Assembly: GCF_033439725.1 (NCBI RefSeq)
Contig: NW_026944386.1
Span: 2,852,001-2,916,000 of the forward strand
Origin: Neurospora tetraspora
Taxonomy: Eukaryota > Ascomycota > Sordariomycetes > Sordariales > Sordariaceae
Length of the DNA: 64,000 nt
Direction of reading: 5' to 3'
In this document: one piece after another, positions 44,805-55,186 of the stretch
Numbering within the stretch: the stretch's first letter is position 1
How the letters are laid out: each line of letters opens with the position of its first letter
Notes under the pieces: generated by a model
Databases searched by the model: none
What the model was told of the DNA's origin: nothing
What the model saw: only the letters and a program-made list of their open reading frames with translations
Made by a program: the position numbers and the translations under genes

Positions 44805-45923
44805 ATGGTCTCAAAGTCTCTTATCGCCCTAGCGGCTGCCGCCTTTGCTGGCGAAACTCTTGCTGCTAGCATCCATCGCGGCCATGAACACCTTCACGTT
44901 GGCAAGAGGGACATCGTTACCCAGATGGTGACCCAGACTGCCTGGACTACCGTCACCGTCACTCTTGGCCAGAGCGCCAACGCTGCTCCGACTGCCGTCG
45001 ACAACAACACCAAGCTTACCAAGTCCCGTTTGTCCAGCTCCAGCACCGCCGTCGCTGCCCCGGCCGAGGCTAGTTCTGCTGCGCCGTCGATCAACACCAT
45101 TGTTCCCAACGTCGCCGTTGTCAATGCTCCTGCCAGCCCGTCTGCCACACAGAACAGCGCCCCTGCTGCGGCCCCCTCCACCACCACTCCAGAGTCGACT
45201 GAGAACAAGTCGATTGGTCAGCGCCTCCAGCGCGGTCTTGCCTACAACGACGGAAAGCTGCTTCAGAGCTTCCTTGGAAGTGGCTCCAAGGCCACGTGGG
45301 TCTACAACTGGGGTCAGGTCGACGACTCTGGCACCGGCCTTGAGTTTGTCCCTATGCTTTGGGGTACTGACAAGGGTTTCCCCCAGTCCTGGAACGCCAA
45401 TGCCCAAAAGGCCATTGACGCCGGCTCCAAGGCATTTCTCAGCTTCAACGAGCCTGATCTCAGCTCTCAGTCAAACCTGTCTCCTCAGGCTGCTGCTGAC
45501 GGTCACATCCAGTACATGAACCCCTGGGCCGGAAAGGTTCGCATCAGTTCTCCGTCCATTACCAACTCTGACGATCCCAACATGGGTCTCAACTGGATGC
45601 AGAAGTTCTTCGATGCATGCAATGGACAGTGCAAGGTGGACTTTTTGGCCCTTCACAGCTATGGAACCGACGGACCCACCGTCCTCAACCACCTTCTCGA
45701 TGCCTACAACCGCTTCAAGAAGCCCGTCTGGGTCACCGAGCTTGGCTTTGCCGGCGATGACGACCAGGTGAACCAGGCTATGGAATACGTCCTTGATCAC
45801 TTGGAGAACAACTCTACCTTCTCGTTCGTGGAGAGGTTCACCTACTTCATGGTTGCGGAGGGTCAGATGTTGCGCAACTCGCAGCTGACCACCTTCGCGA
45901 AGACCTTTGCCTATGGTGCTTAA
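44805..45923 (+). CDS. Secreted GH128 beta-1,3-glucanase-like protein (Asl1 family)
   Basis: A single exon of 372 aa. A signal peptide (MVSKSLIALAAAAFAGETLA) is followed by a possible Kex2 site GKR at 33-35 and a Ser/Ala/Thr/Pro-rich linker to about residue 133, likely O-glycosylated. The catalytic domain covers about 138-372 and carries the GH128 signatures YNWGQ, FLSFNEPD (Glu216) and PVWVTELGF (Glu312), the two glutamates expected for a retaining glucanase. LALHSYGTDG also fits the family. The likely role is cell-wall glucan remodelling, as inferred for S. pombe Asl1. ATG at 44805 has the AAAATGGTC context and directly opens the signal peptide, so the longer frame from 44754 (TTG) is not used. 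Confidence 0.9.
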   Translation: MVSKSLIALAAAAFAGETLAASIHRGHEHLHVGKRDIVTQMVTQTAWTTVTVTLGQSANAAPTAVDNNTKLTKSRLSSSSTAVAAPAEASSAAPSINTIVPNVAVVNAPASPSATQNSAPAAAPSTTTPESTENKSIGQRLQRGLAYNDGKLLQSFLGSGSKATWVYNWGQVDDSGTGLEFVPMLWGTDKGFPQSWNANAQKAIDAGSKAFLSFNEPDLSSQSNLSPQAAADGHIQYMNPWAGKVRISSPSITNSDDPNMGLNWMQKFFDACNGQCKVDFLALHSYGTDGPTVLNHLLDAYNRFKKPVWVTELGFAGDDDQVNQAMEYVLDHLENNSTFSFVERFTYFMVAEGQMLRNSQLTTFAKTFAYGA

Positions 45924-47321
45924 ACATTTATACCATCTGTCACTCTGAGAAGATCTAACTATGGACTTGGTTCTACATGTCAAAAGATCTTGCCAGTTTT
46001 GCTTCAAGGTATCACCATCTCTGCCATGTTGGTCTTAACCATGGGCTTTGTTTCCTTTTTTTCACCCTTTCATTTACTTGTCTTTGAGATATCCTGGGAA
46101 CAAAGGAGTGGCGCATTAGGATGGATGGAGAACAAGAAGGAGGAGCATATGGATGGTCGGATGGACAAAAACTGGCTCTGCCTTATTCTTCTTCAAGGGA
46201 CTTTTACATTTTACATTCCACTTCTTTGTGCATAAATTGCATCACACACTTTCTTCTCTTTTTCACACCCGTACGACTTGCAATCACGTGTACACATCGC
46301 AATCTTTCTTTTGACGATGTTGCCGTCTGCATGGACGTCTTTTCACAATCATACATGTTGGGTCCCCAACATGTTTTTTCAACCACTTTCAAGCTTTGTA
46401 TGTATGAAACAAGGATCAAGGCAATGGGCTATGATGATATAAATGAACGACATTTCACAATGGCATAAAGGAGGACAAAGAGTACCTTCTGGATGGGACA
46501 TCCTTCTGTGCATAGAATGAAGATCATTCGATAGAGAAAAGGAATCCAGGTATCGTGCCAGACAACTCTGTAAGCGTCCCCCTAACTTACTATCCAGTAC
46601 CTACACCACCACCAGTGCTTCCGGTTTTGTTCAGTTATTTCCATCATTGTTGACATGTCGTCAAAGAGCATCCTGTCTCCCTGTCTCGTCTCGAGGTTGG
46701 TGTGCATTTGTAAGCTTGGCATATGCACTAACAGCCCTATGCTAACCCTGCTGTAACTGCGACCCTGGCAGGTGTCATCTGAGCCGGAGCGGGCCTTCTG
46801 TGCGTCCCTTGACAGCGGCTCGAGAGCGGGCATAAACAGGGGAGTGGCCTACAGGGCTTAACCCCGGAGCCAAACCTTGATACATATGGGAATTATTTAT
46901 TTACCCCTGAATGGCATCCTACACTACCTACTCCGTTTCATCAACACCGAGGTTATTTTGGAATGTGGCTTGGGTATATTTGTAATTTATCTTGTCCCTA
47001 TCCTCCTCATACTCATCGTCTATTCTTGTCTTCAGTCTTGAAATCCAGCACGCATCGACAAGTTTCTCGTCTGGGTATCCCATGTCCGCTCGTTCAACAA
47101 TCCTACCAAGCGTGTCTTGTGGTTCCTCCTAATCAAAAACAAAACCTACTAACATAACCAAAGCGATGGCTTCCAAGGTCCAAGCGTCACTTCTGATCGC
47201 TCCCCGTACTACGACTCGCCCGACTCGCCCCACTCGCACGGCTCCCGCGACTCTGTTGTCCACTCAAGGTAATGACCGTATCCCTACGGCTGCGATTACG
47301 GCTGTTGCTGTGACGACTCGC
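45924..47321. other. Convergent intergenic region
   Basis: It lies between the GH128 gene (+) and the 7TM gene (-) and probably holds both 3' UTRs. Nothing else recognised. Confidence 0.4.
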
Positions 47322-49406
47322 CTAAGGGTCACTGTTATCTTCGTATCTCCGCGACGAACTTCTTCCGCGCCTCCTTCCGTCGCTGCGACCGCCCGTCGCA
47401 ATCACGACGCTGTTTCCCAACTTGACCCCTTCGGCCTCGTTGGCTTGGGTGAGACTGGAGCCGTAGTCGACGTCGATGCGCACCTCTGTCGGGGAGATCT
47501 GGTGAGGCACTAACGGTGATACCGAGTCGCTGATACCCCTCTTTCTGGGACTCAGTGCTATCATGCGTATCTCGTCCGAGTCGTCGGTTGCGGACCGCTT
47601 CAAGTTGTCTTCATTGAAAGGGTTGTTGGCGTTGTTGCTCGACGGGGTGTCGTTCAACTCCATCGGGTCCGTGCTGTCCAGGGCAATGTCCCCTATATCG
47701 TCTACTATGGGCTTGGTGCTTGGGGTGGGTCTTGGTGAGATGCTGCTACTGTTGATGCTGACACGGTTTGTCGATGAGTTGTTCTTTTGCTCTAGTATTC
47801 TCCCGTTGGCCTGCTGTCGTGATTTTCGGAGATCGTAGGCATCCTCGCCGTGGTTGCTGTGTCTTTGTTGCGACATGGTGTGAGACTCGTTGTTGTTGGA
47901 AGCGATGCTGTCTCGTGAAGTCACCCATTGGATGACGATGGCGCTGAATAGGACTGGTGAGGGTTAGTATGTCACCAAGATACGAACTCGGTTGACTTAC
48001 TATCACTATTACAACACATCAGACACACCCATCCCGGCTCGCCATTTAGACCCATGAGCACTGATAGGTTGCTGTCAAAGCGTTAGTCGGGGCCAAAGGG
48101 AGGAACCTTGAGAAGATGGGTCTTACACAACGCTGCTGGTAAGTGTGCAGATACAACCAATAAGGGTCCGCATGGCCACCAGCTTCAGTCTTCTGTTTCC
48201 GCGAGTCTGCTGAGAGCTGTTAAAGGCGTAGAGACCTGATAAAGTCAGTTTCGGTTAAAGAACGACATGAACAGGACCTCTTACCTAGTAACGGCAGCAC
48301 GAACAGAACCGTGAGGTAAATCTAAAACGTCAGCATACGGCCATCGATCACCGAAAGAGATGGGGAAAGTGGGGTTAACTTACGTTGACGAGCAGGTCGT
48401 ATACAATGAGTGGAATCATGGCGTATCTCTCCATTCCGATTATGCATTGTTTGTGTTCTATCTTCGTGATGCGACTGCGATGTTGCTTGTTAGTGATAAA
48501 GTGAGGTCGTCCGCATGGGAAGTACGACATACTAAACGAAGTTGAGGACCACTACGACGCAGTATGCGCCTAAGCACCGTTAGTCTTGTTACTATATACT
48601 TTATACACTTGCGGCCACAAACCGAGCACCACGATGGTGTTGAAGAGGTAGAGCTTGGAGTGTATCCGGAGTTTCTTGCTTCCGGATCGGATGATGAACT
48701 GTTCCCAATGTTAGATGCCATGCCTGGTTATCACGAAAATGATGTAACCAACCGCTTTCTCTACCAGAAACATGTAAATGAGCTACAAGACGGCGGGTTA
48801 GCTTATTTCACGAGTCATGGTATTCGGGAAACAACTAACAATCTACAATCAACGTCAGCTAATTTTCTCTCATATCCGGCTCTCCGTGGACACCATACCT
48901 TTGTTGTAACGTAGCAAGCCAGACACAGTAAAATGGCCGACTCGCAGATGGATGCCGAGGTATCAACGCCGAAGCCAAATTGGAGAATGGCAGTAGCAAA
49001 CACGAACAAAAAGGAATCGGCGTAAATGGCGAAAACCACTGTTGTGAGAACATGTCAGTTGTGAGGAGGAGATACAGCGATGCCAACTTGTCGAGCAACT
49101 GCATGCAAGGACGGGCAGGACCTACTCCACTGGACGGGGGGAAGTCTACTCCAGACTTTGACCGCTAGGAACCTTTGAGCTGTTTGGAGAAAGAGTGAGA
49201 GAATCGTGTGTCAGTTTCGCGCCACAACCAGAGACAGAGTCAGAGTTGACAAGCAAGCAATACTCACTCAGAAAACTGGAGATGATAACCAGAGAGATCA
49301 TGGCAAGGATGACGCTAATAACCATGCCGGCGAGGGGCTCCTCGCCTGACTCCGACTCTTCCATCTTTATGTTGTTCCGTCGGGTGCTGACAAGCGGCGG
49401 GGCCAT
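47322..49406 (-). CDS. Fungal seven-helix membrane protein, 11 exons
   Basis: Eleven exons on the minus strand give 471 aa: 49406-49268, 49179-49126, 49038-48899, 48782-48753, 48698-48623, 48569-48533, 48474-48384, 48321-48285, 48235-48127, 48071-48001 and 47953-47322. Every join keeps frame; all introns start GT and end AG, and most show a CTRAC branch point. Exon 4 is only 30 nt (LIYMFLVEKA). Seven helices can be read: GMVISVILAMISLVIISSFL, VFAIYADSFLFVFATAILQF, SAILLCLACYVTTKLIYMF, LYLFNTIVVLGAYCVVVVLN, YAMIPLIVYDLLVNIYLTVL, RTLIGCICTLTSSVVNLSVL, and GWVCLMCCNSDILFSAIVIQ. A hydrophilic tail of about 200 aa follows. The layout resembles a GPCR, but I cannot place it in a named class. It looks like a conserved filamentous-ascomycete family of unknown function. 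Exon 2 is the least certain. Confidence 0.8.
48753..48782 (-). other. 30-nt microexon of the 7TM gene
   Basis: It reads LIYMFLVEKA between a CTTGTAG acceptor (branch GCTAACC) and a GTTGGT donor. It is phase 0 on both sides and completes the third helix. Without it the introns on either side would fuse to 200 bp and the helix would be cut short. Confidence 0.75.
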
Positions 49407-50898
49407 GGTGACGGCAATCGATCCATCAATCAAACGAATACGAGCATATGGTGGCAGTAGCAGAAGGTTGTGAACGTCTGTCGTGGTGTGCGTTGCCCAA
49501 ACTGGTTATGTTCTTCCTTGTGAAGCGCAAAAAGTGGACCATCCAAACTGACCGACGGCAATCCAGCATCCAAAGTACGATCAAAAAAGTACCCAAATAT
49601 GATTTGGTGGAGAGAGAGAGAGGAGGAGAAAGAGGATAGTGGCCACAGCCGCAAAAAGAAAAGAAAGAGGAGTGAACTAGAGGAGTGTCGGAGTTTCGGT
49701 GTGGCTGGGTAGGTATCTGTCAGGTAACCAAGGTAAGTCGAGGTAGAGCAGGACACCTAAACGCATCCGAGTAAGGTGAGTCGAGGCTGATGTGCACGAG
49801 GTTCGTTGCAGAAAGGCTCGAAGAGGAAGATCGCCAAGCTCTCAGCTGGAGGTCGAGGAAGAAGTCCAGGAGTATGAAGGCGCGTCGTCGGGAGCACAGG
49901 CGTAGCCGAATCGAACCAAGAAGAAAGGAAATCGTGGGGTTGTTGCTGCTAGGAATGGCACTATACTGCAGGGAATTCACCATTACTCCGGGGTGAGTTT
50001 GAGGTGAGGTGAGGCGAGGTGGGGTGTCAGAGGTTTGTGAAGGTCAGATGGAGGAAAAGGAACTGGGGGAAGATGAGATCACCTAGGCGGGGAGATCGGT
50101 GAGATGGAATAGTAGAAGTGCGAGTGGTCGAGGATCGCGCAGGGACGGCAGTAGACAAGGATGGGAAAGTAAAAAAGTTCCTCTCGATCCATTTCAAGAC
50201 TTTCCAAGACTCACTCGCCTTCGCCTGGGTGGCTCTTTCCGTGGCTACCACTAGACTGACCTGGAGGACGGACGCATTGCGGGTTCCAAATTCTTGACCG
50301 TTAACAGCTTTTCGGTCCTTGGGCGCCCGGAAGGGAAGGAGCGCGACAGTGTCCAAGCCACATTTTGCTGTTGTACCACCTCACCGGCGATGGCCACTCG
50401 AGAAGAACCCAGCGAGAAACAAAAAGGCGTCGATGATTGGCACATCCTTTGTAGGTTATCGAAAAGGAGAACATCGAGAAAGACATTTTCCTTTGCTGGA
50501 ATATGGGTTAGGTTCGTAATTGATGAGTGATGAGCGAGTGTCCTGGTGGTTCGTTGCTCGCGGCTGCCAAGTAGCTAGGGGAATGGTAACTCCGTAAAGT
50601 TCGCCATCCTGTTCATGCAGGTGATTGCCGCTGCTGAATGCGTGGCCCCCTGAGGACCTACCTACCTCCTTCACATACTCGATTTCCCCTTGCTAGGCCT
50701 GCATCTCGATTTGAGATCCCGAGTCTCACCTTCGGCGCCCACAGTCTTATCGCCTCCACTCGTTGGCGCTGGAGCATACACTAGAAAGAAAATATACTGA
50801 CGTCTTGGCCATAATGTCAGCCGTTCTTCCTTCGAGGAATATTGATATTGAAACGTTCATTGGAAATCGAATGAAGACGAATAGTTTGTTGGACCGCC
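49407..50898. other. Divergent intergenic region
   Basis: Promoter space of the minus-strand 7TM gene and of the possible small gene at 50899. It contains a GAGGTGAGGCGAGGTGGGGTG purine-rich run near 50002-50021. No gene recognised. Confidence 0.4.
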
Positions 50899-51243
50899 AT
50901 GAGTAATCCTCCAAACCCCGAAAGTCTCTTTCTCGATACGCACTGGCAAGCCCAGCTCACCTACGGAGCTGAACCACCGCTTGTCTCTGAATCCCCCCTG
51001 GTAGTTCCAGAAGCGTACCACCTCAAATTCTCGGAATGTGTAACCACGGGCGCGACCACAAACAAGCTTGCTGGGTATCCCACTTCAGTGTACACCCCGT
51101 ATGCTCTCTCCTCTGCAGTTGCAACAGCAGCTACTACCGGAGGTCTCGGCGTATGGTACTACGTCCGGCTTAAGAAGAGGCAGGAGCTGGACGTGGAGGG
51201 AAACCACTTGCATTGGGATTGTGGTTGGCAGTATGTAGCTTAG
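50899..51243 (+). CDS. Possible small protein, 114 aa, one weak membrane segment
   Basis: Not recognised. ATG in a good context (CCGCCATGAG). The sequence is of ordinary composition, beginning MSNPPNPESLFLDTHWQAQL, with a Thr/Ala/Gly-rich mildly hydrophobic stretch near residues 71-89 (SAVATAATTGGLGVWYYV) followed by basic KKR. It stands alone between the 7TM gene and the tRNA-like locus, with no overlapping stronger frame. It may be a genuine small fungal gene or a chance frame. Confidence 0.4.
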   Translation: MSNPPNPESLFLDTHWQAQLTYGAEPPLVSESPLVVPEAYHLKFSECVTTGATTNKLAGYPTSVYTPYALSSAVATAATTGGLGVWYYVRLKKRQELDVEGNHLHWDCGWQYVA

Positions 51244-51576
51244 AGTGAAGCCAGCAGGAAGCCACTAGTAGTTTGGTGTAACAGATGTGGCGAGTTAATG
51301 GAGGAAAGCGTTCATCGTGTTTTATTCTCTCGATGGCGAGAGTTCGACGAAATCGAGACGGTATTAAGTTGGTATCCCTTCTTCAGTAAATCTAAGCATC
51401 AAGGAATCCATCATTCCGTGCTGTCTCCGCGGCCAGGCGTCAATTGTGGATTCGAGATACATATATATACGCGGGTGAAAATAGAACAGACGCTTCATCT
51501 TCCCTTTCGCCTTCTTGTAAACCCAAAACTACCTATAGTAGCAGATCATCAATAAAAAGGGCAAAAAAGCAGGAGG
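51244..51576. other. Spacer before the Pol III locus
   Basis: Nothing recognised. It is moderately AT-rich, with a TATATATA run near 51461-51470. Confidence 0.35.
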
Positions 51577-51584
51577 AAAAAAAA
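51577..51584 (-). terminator. Pol III T-run terminator
   Basis: Eight T residues on the minus strand, a few bases downstream of the tRNA-like acceptor stem. Confidence 0.6.
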
Positions 51585-51591
51585 TTAACTT

Positions 51592-51741
51592 GCGCGGTCC
51601 GGGATTCGAACACGGGTCTTCACACAGTAGTGACTTTTACCCTTTTGAACTTTTGCCCCCAGAGTCGGTCTTTGAACAAGGTTCGCCGGGGATTTCAACC
51701 CACAAGTCGAGTGATGCGCTTGACCACTGCGCCAACCGCGC
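51592..51741 (-). tRNA. tRNA-like Pol III locus of 150 nt (unusual)
   Basis: Read on the minus strand, it starts GCGCGGT and ends ACCGCGC, a perfect 7-bp acceptor stem. Box A (TGGCGCAGTGG, with GCGC-loop-GCGC as D arm) follows the stem. A canonical box B/T arm (TGTTCGAATCC, about 51602-51613) precedes the 3' strand. A run of eight T lies at 51584-51577, seven bases past the stem, as a Pol III terminator. The body is about 75 nt longer than a tRNA, and a second box-B-like sequence GGGTTGAAATCCC lies at 51701-51689. No anticodon can be assigned with confidence; the loop CTCGACT would give CGA (Ser), but the arm pairs poorly. Options are a tRNA with a long intron, a fused or pseudo tRNA, or a tRNA-derived SINE. 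Confidence 0.55.
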
Positions 51742-52691
51742 TTTTTTTTTGTTGTTGCAAAGAGGACGCGACGAGGTACCTTATGTACCCCAAGCAAGGC
51801 AAGTGGGATGGAAGACAAGGCAGCTGCCGTGGCAGAGGGACAGGCAGGAGGGGTGGAAGGAGAGATCAGGTACCGGCTGCCCTGACTAAATGCGATGGGA
51901 TGGAAATGGATCGGCCACCGCCCGCTCGATTACGAAACGCATGCAGGATAGATCCGGTGAGATAGGATGACGAAATCGCAGTACTTGTATGAAGCGGCTA
52001 TAACACAGGCAGCGCTCGAGCGGTAGCTGAGCTGAGGCTGAATGCTCCTGATGCGAATTTCGTCTTCTGCAAGGGGTTTAGTCGACTACCTATCTGTCTG
52101 CATGGATCAGTGCCTTTCCAATACAACTTTGTAGTGCTAAACGATAAATATGATTATAACTACCTACTCTTATGTACCAACTCAAGTTATCCAACTGATT
52201 GTTCTGTCCGCTTCCATGGTCCGTACTCTTCCGTTCTGTCCATCCCGTCCTGTTGAGCCGGTTAAGGCAGGCAGACCTTAAGAGGCCCAATGCGCAACCA
52301 CCAAATGACTTTTGTTTCTGGCTGGTCTCCCAACAGACATGCGAAACGTCCTTATCGTTCATATCCAAACCGTAAACGCCTTAAAAAATGCACTGAGGTA
52401 TTCCGTCCTATCCCAAACATAAACCAAGCCAATAAGAAAAAGGAAAAAGGCAGCGCACTTTGTACCCGTCTATGTGTGGTATCCAAAATTCGATCCATAT
52501 GTGCCAGACGTTTCCGACGAAAGATAATAAACCCAAAAAAAAAGAAAAAAAAAAAAAAAAGGCCATCTTGTGACAGGTGATCGATAACTTGCCACCTGCT
52601 ACGATGCGCTCGCCCAAATGACAACGCGTTGGACATCCTGTTCAGAACGTCATTATTCAAAATATGACCCCAACACCATGAGGCCTGAGCT
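51742..52691. other. Spacer between the Pol III locus and the RING gene
   Basis: It contains a T9 run at 51742-51750 and an A-rich run at about 52535-52560 (A tracts up to 16). No gene is supported. The part next to 52691 is probably the 3' UTR of the RING gene. Confidence 0.4.
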
Positions 52692-54421
52692 TTACGGTGT
52701 GGACGTGGGTATGTTTCCCTCTGTGGGTTGCGACTGCGTCTGACTTTGAGGCCGTGATCCCCTAAATCTGCCTCTGAATCGCTCAGTCAGTCTTGCTCGG
52801 TGAGGATGATCTGCGGATTCGCCGTTGTCTAGGTCGCCTGTTAATGAAGATCCAGTGGTGGACCGCCGCTGCTGCTGCTGAGACCTGTGTCTTCTCAAGA
52901 TTTCGATGCGTTCTTCGATAGAGGCAGTCCGGAGTCTGTGCAAGTCGAGAATTCGCGAAGACCTTCTCCGCTCTCTAGACGTGGTGTCTGGCCTGGCGCT
53001 TCCACTGGTGCCGGGCTGCTGGGTACTCTCGCCTGCTGTCGGCGAGGACATTGAATGATTGTCGGCAGGACTGTTGGTGCTTTCAATTGAGCTGTGAGGT
53101 CGAAGATCGAGACGACTGCAGACGGTTAGTATGTCAACTTTGATTGTGAGGACGTTCACTAAACCTACCATAGGGGGCAAGTTCCCGAGACGTTTACCAA
53201 CCAAGGGTCGACGCAAGCCGGGTGGTACTTGTGGTTGCAAGGGAGAACTCGAACATCTTCACCAACTGTGAAATCCTCGGTACAAATAGAACAGCCCAGA
53301 TTAATGTCGTCTGAGCTCGTATTCTCAATGTCGCCGGCTGTATTGGCCATGCCCGTTTGAGCTCCATAGACTGTTGCCGACGAAGCCTGTTCGGAAGCGT
53401 CCACACTTGATACGGTCACGGGTCCTTGAGACTTGTCTGAGGACGGTACCTCCTCTTGAATTGCCGACGATTTTGCCCCTGGCGCTGGATCCTGTGATGA
53501 CCTGGAGGGTTGCTGTTCGAGCTCGAGATCGGGATCGGGTTTGGCTGGGGGGTTCTCTCCAAACTTGACGATAGGCAAGGTTTCAAGCACTGCACGCGCC
53601 AGCCCCTTGGCTCTGCTTTGACTAGGCCGTCCGCCGTAGCCGGTCCGAGGTCCGTATCGCTCCGGATAACGATGGGCTCGGATCGCTCCAGTCGCGATAA
53701 TGACGAGGAAGAGTAGAGTAATAAGTCCGGTAATACTGTAGAGAATGCTCATGGCAACCGGTGAGCCAGGTCCGCTTCGTTCTTCGTCCTCATCATCGTC
53801 GGTTTCCTCATGATCCCCAGTGATCGTGGCGGTACTGCCTGACATCGTGAGGTTAAGTGTGTCTTGTGCATCGATTCGGTTGGTCATGGTAAAAATGGTG
53901 GTGTAGTTCCAATCATCCGTGCTGTCACGTCTGCAGCCAGCCCCGGTCAAGCTAAACAGCAGAATAGCCTTTGGTGCCTTGACCATGAGCTGGTTCAAGA
54001 AAGAGGTTGAGTTAGAGTGGTCGCAGTTGAGATAGGCAATACTGTTGGAGTCGATAAACTCGAGCCAATCGCCTTCTTCAGTAGGAACCATTGTTCCCTC
54101 GATTTTGATAGACTAACGGGGTTCATTAGTGAGTGTTGCAATTTTGGACATGGCTTGATGGTGGCCTACCTCTCGAGCTATGGCGGACTGGTTCATCCCA
54201 ACAGCTTCAGTCAATGGGACAACTGGGTGTCTGACCGGTGGGGCGTCACCTGAACCTGAAGGTACGGTCAGTTGTAGGGTGAGATATTGGTCCATGGCAA
54301 AGTCCGAAAGCTTGGGCACAGAACTAAGCGCATTCACGACTGAGATTACTAGCGCAAGGAAAAAGAGTGGTCGTCGTGGGGCCATCTTGCCAAGAGCAGA
54401 GGCGACAGTCGACGCCGCCAT
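52692..54421 (-). CDS. Single-pass RING-H2 E3 ubiquitin ligase (PA-TM-RING type)
   Basis: Three exons on the minus strand (54421-54170, 54112-53169, 53115-52692) give 539 aa. An N-terminal signal sequence (PLFFLALVISVVNALSS) leads a luminal part of about 165 residues with several NxS/T sites. One membrane helix follows at about 204-228 (MSILYSITGLITLLFLVIIATGAI), then a cytosolic part. The RING-H2 finger has Cys358, Cys361, Cys376, His378, His381, Cys384, Cys396 and Cys399; the last Cys is formed across intron 2 (CPL/CRLDLRP). The C-terminal 140 residues are Arg/Ser/Gln-rich. Such proteins ubiquitinate membrane cargo in the endosomal/vacuolar pathway. The luminal domain is only weakly PA-like, so a Tul1- or Asr1-like label is not given. 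The start is the first ATG; residue 13 is a second candidate. Confidence 0.88.
53116..53168 (-). other. RING gene intron 2
   Basis: 53 bp, donor GTAGGT, branch ACTAACC and acceptor CTGCAG. It splits the codon of the eighth zinc ligand. Confidence 0.85.
54113..54169 (-). other. RING gene intron 1
   Basis: 57 bp, donor GTAGGC and acceptor CGTTAG. The join reads NQSAIARESIKIEGTMVP in frame. Confidence 0.8.
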
Positions 54422-54985
54422 GTTGATGTCTTTCTAGTAGAGGTGATGCGACAGTGAAAAGAAGGGTCCGAATCCGTGATGCGTCAATCCGGGTTCTTGC
54501 TGGCTGGAGAGGATGAGACGCCTAATAATAAGGGTTGGATTCTAGTTGTCTAGAGTAAGAGACCAGGGGTCTCACATCTCCGTACAGATATGAGTCGGAC
54601 GGCAAGGACAGAACATGGCTGAGCCGTCACGCTGGTTGGAATTGATTTGGAATTTATCGGTCTTGGGATCGCCCCGCGGCGGTTTGCAGTCTTGATATGC
54701 GACGCGATGCCTTTTGAGGTGATGAGATGAGACGGGGCTGAGGACAATTGTAGGTTGTGCCCGGAACTGGCAAAGGCATTTGTGAATGAAAGAAAAGACG
54801 AGCGCTGTTCTGGTAGGTCAGACTGTCCGGCGTTAGTACGCGTCCTTCTAGTCTCGTCAGATGCAGAATGCAAGAAATGGGGCGCCCGCGGCCAAGTGTG
54901 GTGACGCAGGTGAGTGAGTCTAAGCCAAAACCAAATGGAGCGGGGGCCAGATAGCGAGGTACAAGGCTGCCGGGCCACGCGCAGG

Positions 54986-55186
54986 CTAACGCCAAGGTAT
55001 CTCTCTAAGCTCGGAAGCCTGGCTGACGGGACTCTTGGTCTTCTTGGCTCTTGGCACAGGACCGTCGACATCGATAGCGGTTGACACGCCCTGATTCGCT
55101 TGAGCATCTATGTGTAAGGGATGGCAGTCCGTGGCCTCGTAGGTTTGTGTTTCGTAGATGATTTGTGTACCGTATGAAATAGGCAT
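54986..55186 (-). CDS. Possible short ORF, 66 aa
   Basis: Starts MPISYGTQIIYETQTYEATD and ends ELREIPWR. Its composition looks protein-like and the ATG sits in a good context (CAAGATGCC). It lies beyond the 5' end of the RING gene next to the RIP border. No family recognised, and it may be a fragment of a longer, partly lost gene. Confidence 0.25.
   Translation of the reverse strand: MPISYGTQIIYETQTYEATDCHPLHIDAQANQGVSTAIDVDGPVPRAKKTKSPVSQASELREIPWR

Noticed and set aside
49905-49985. GGTTCGATTCG on the minus strand resembling a box B
   Set aside because: No box A, acceptor stem or T-run terminator in the expected places.
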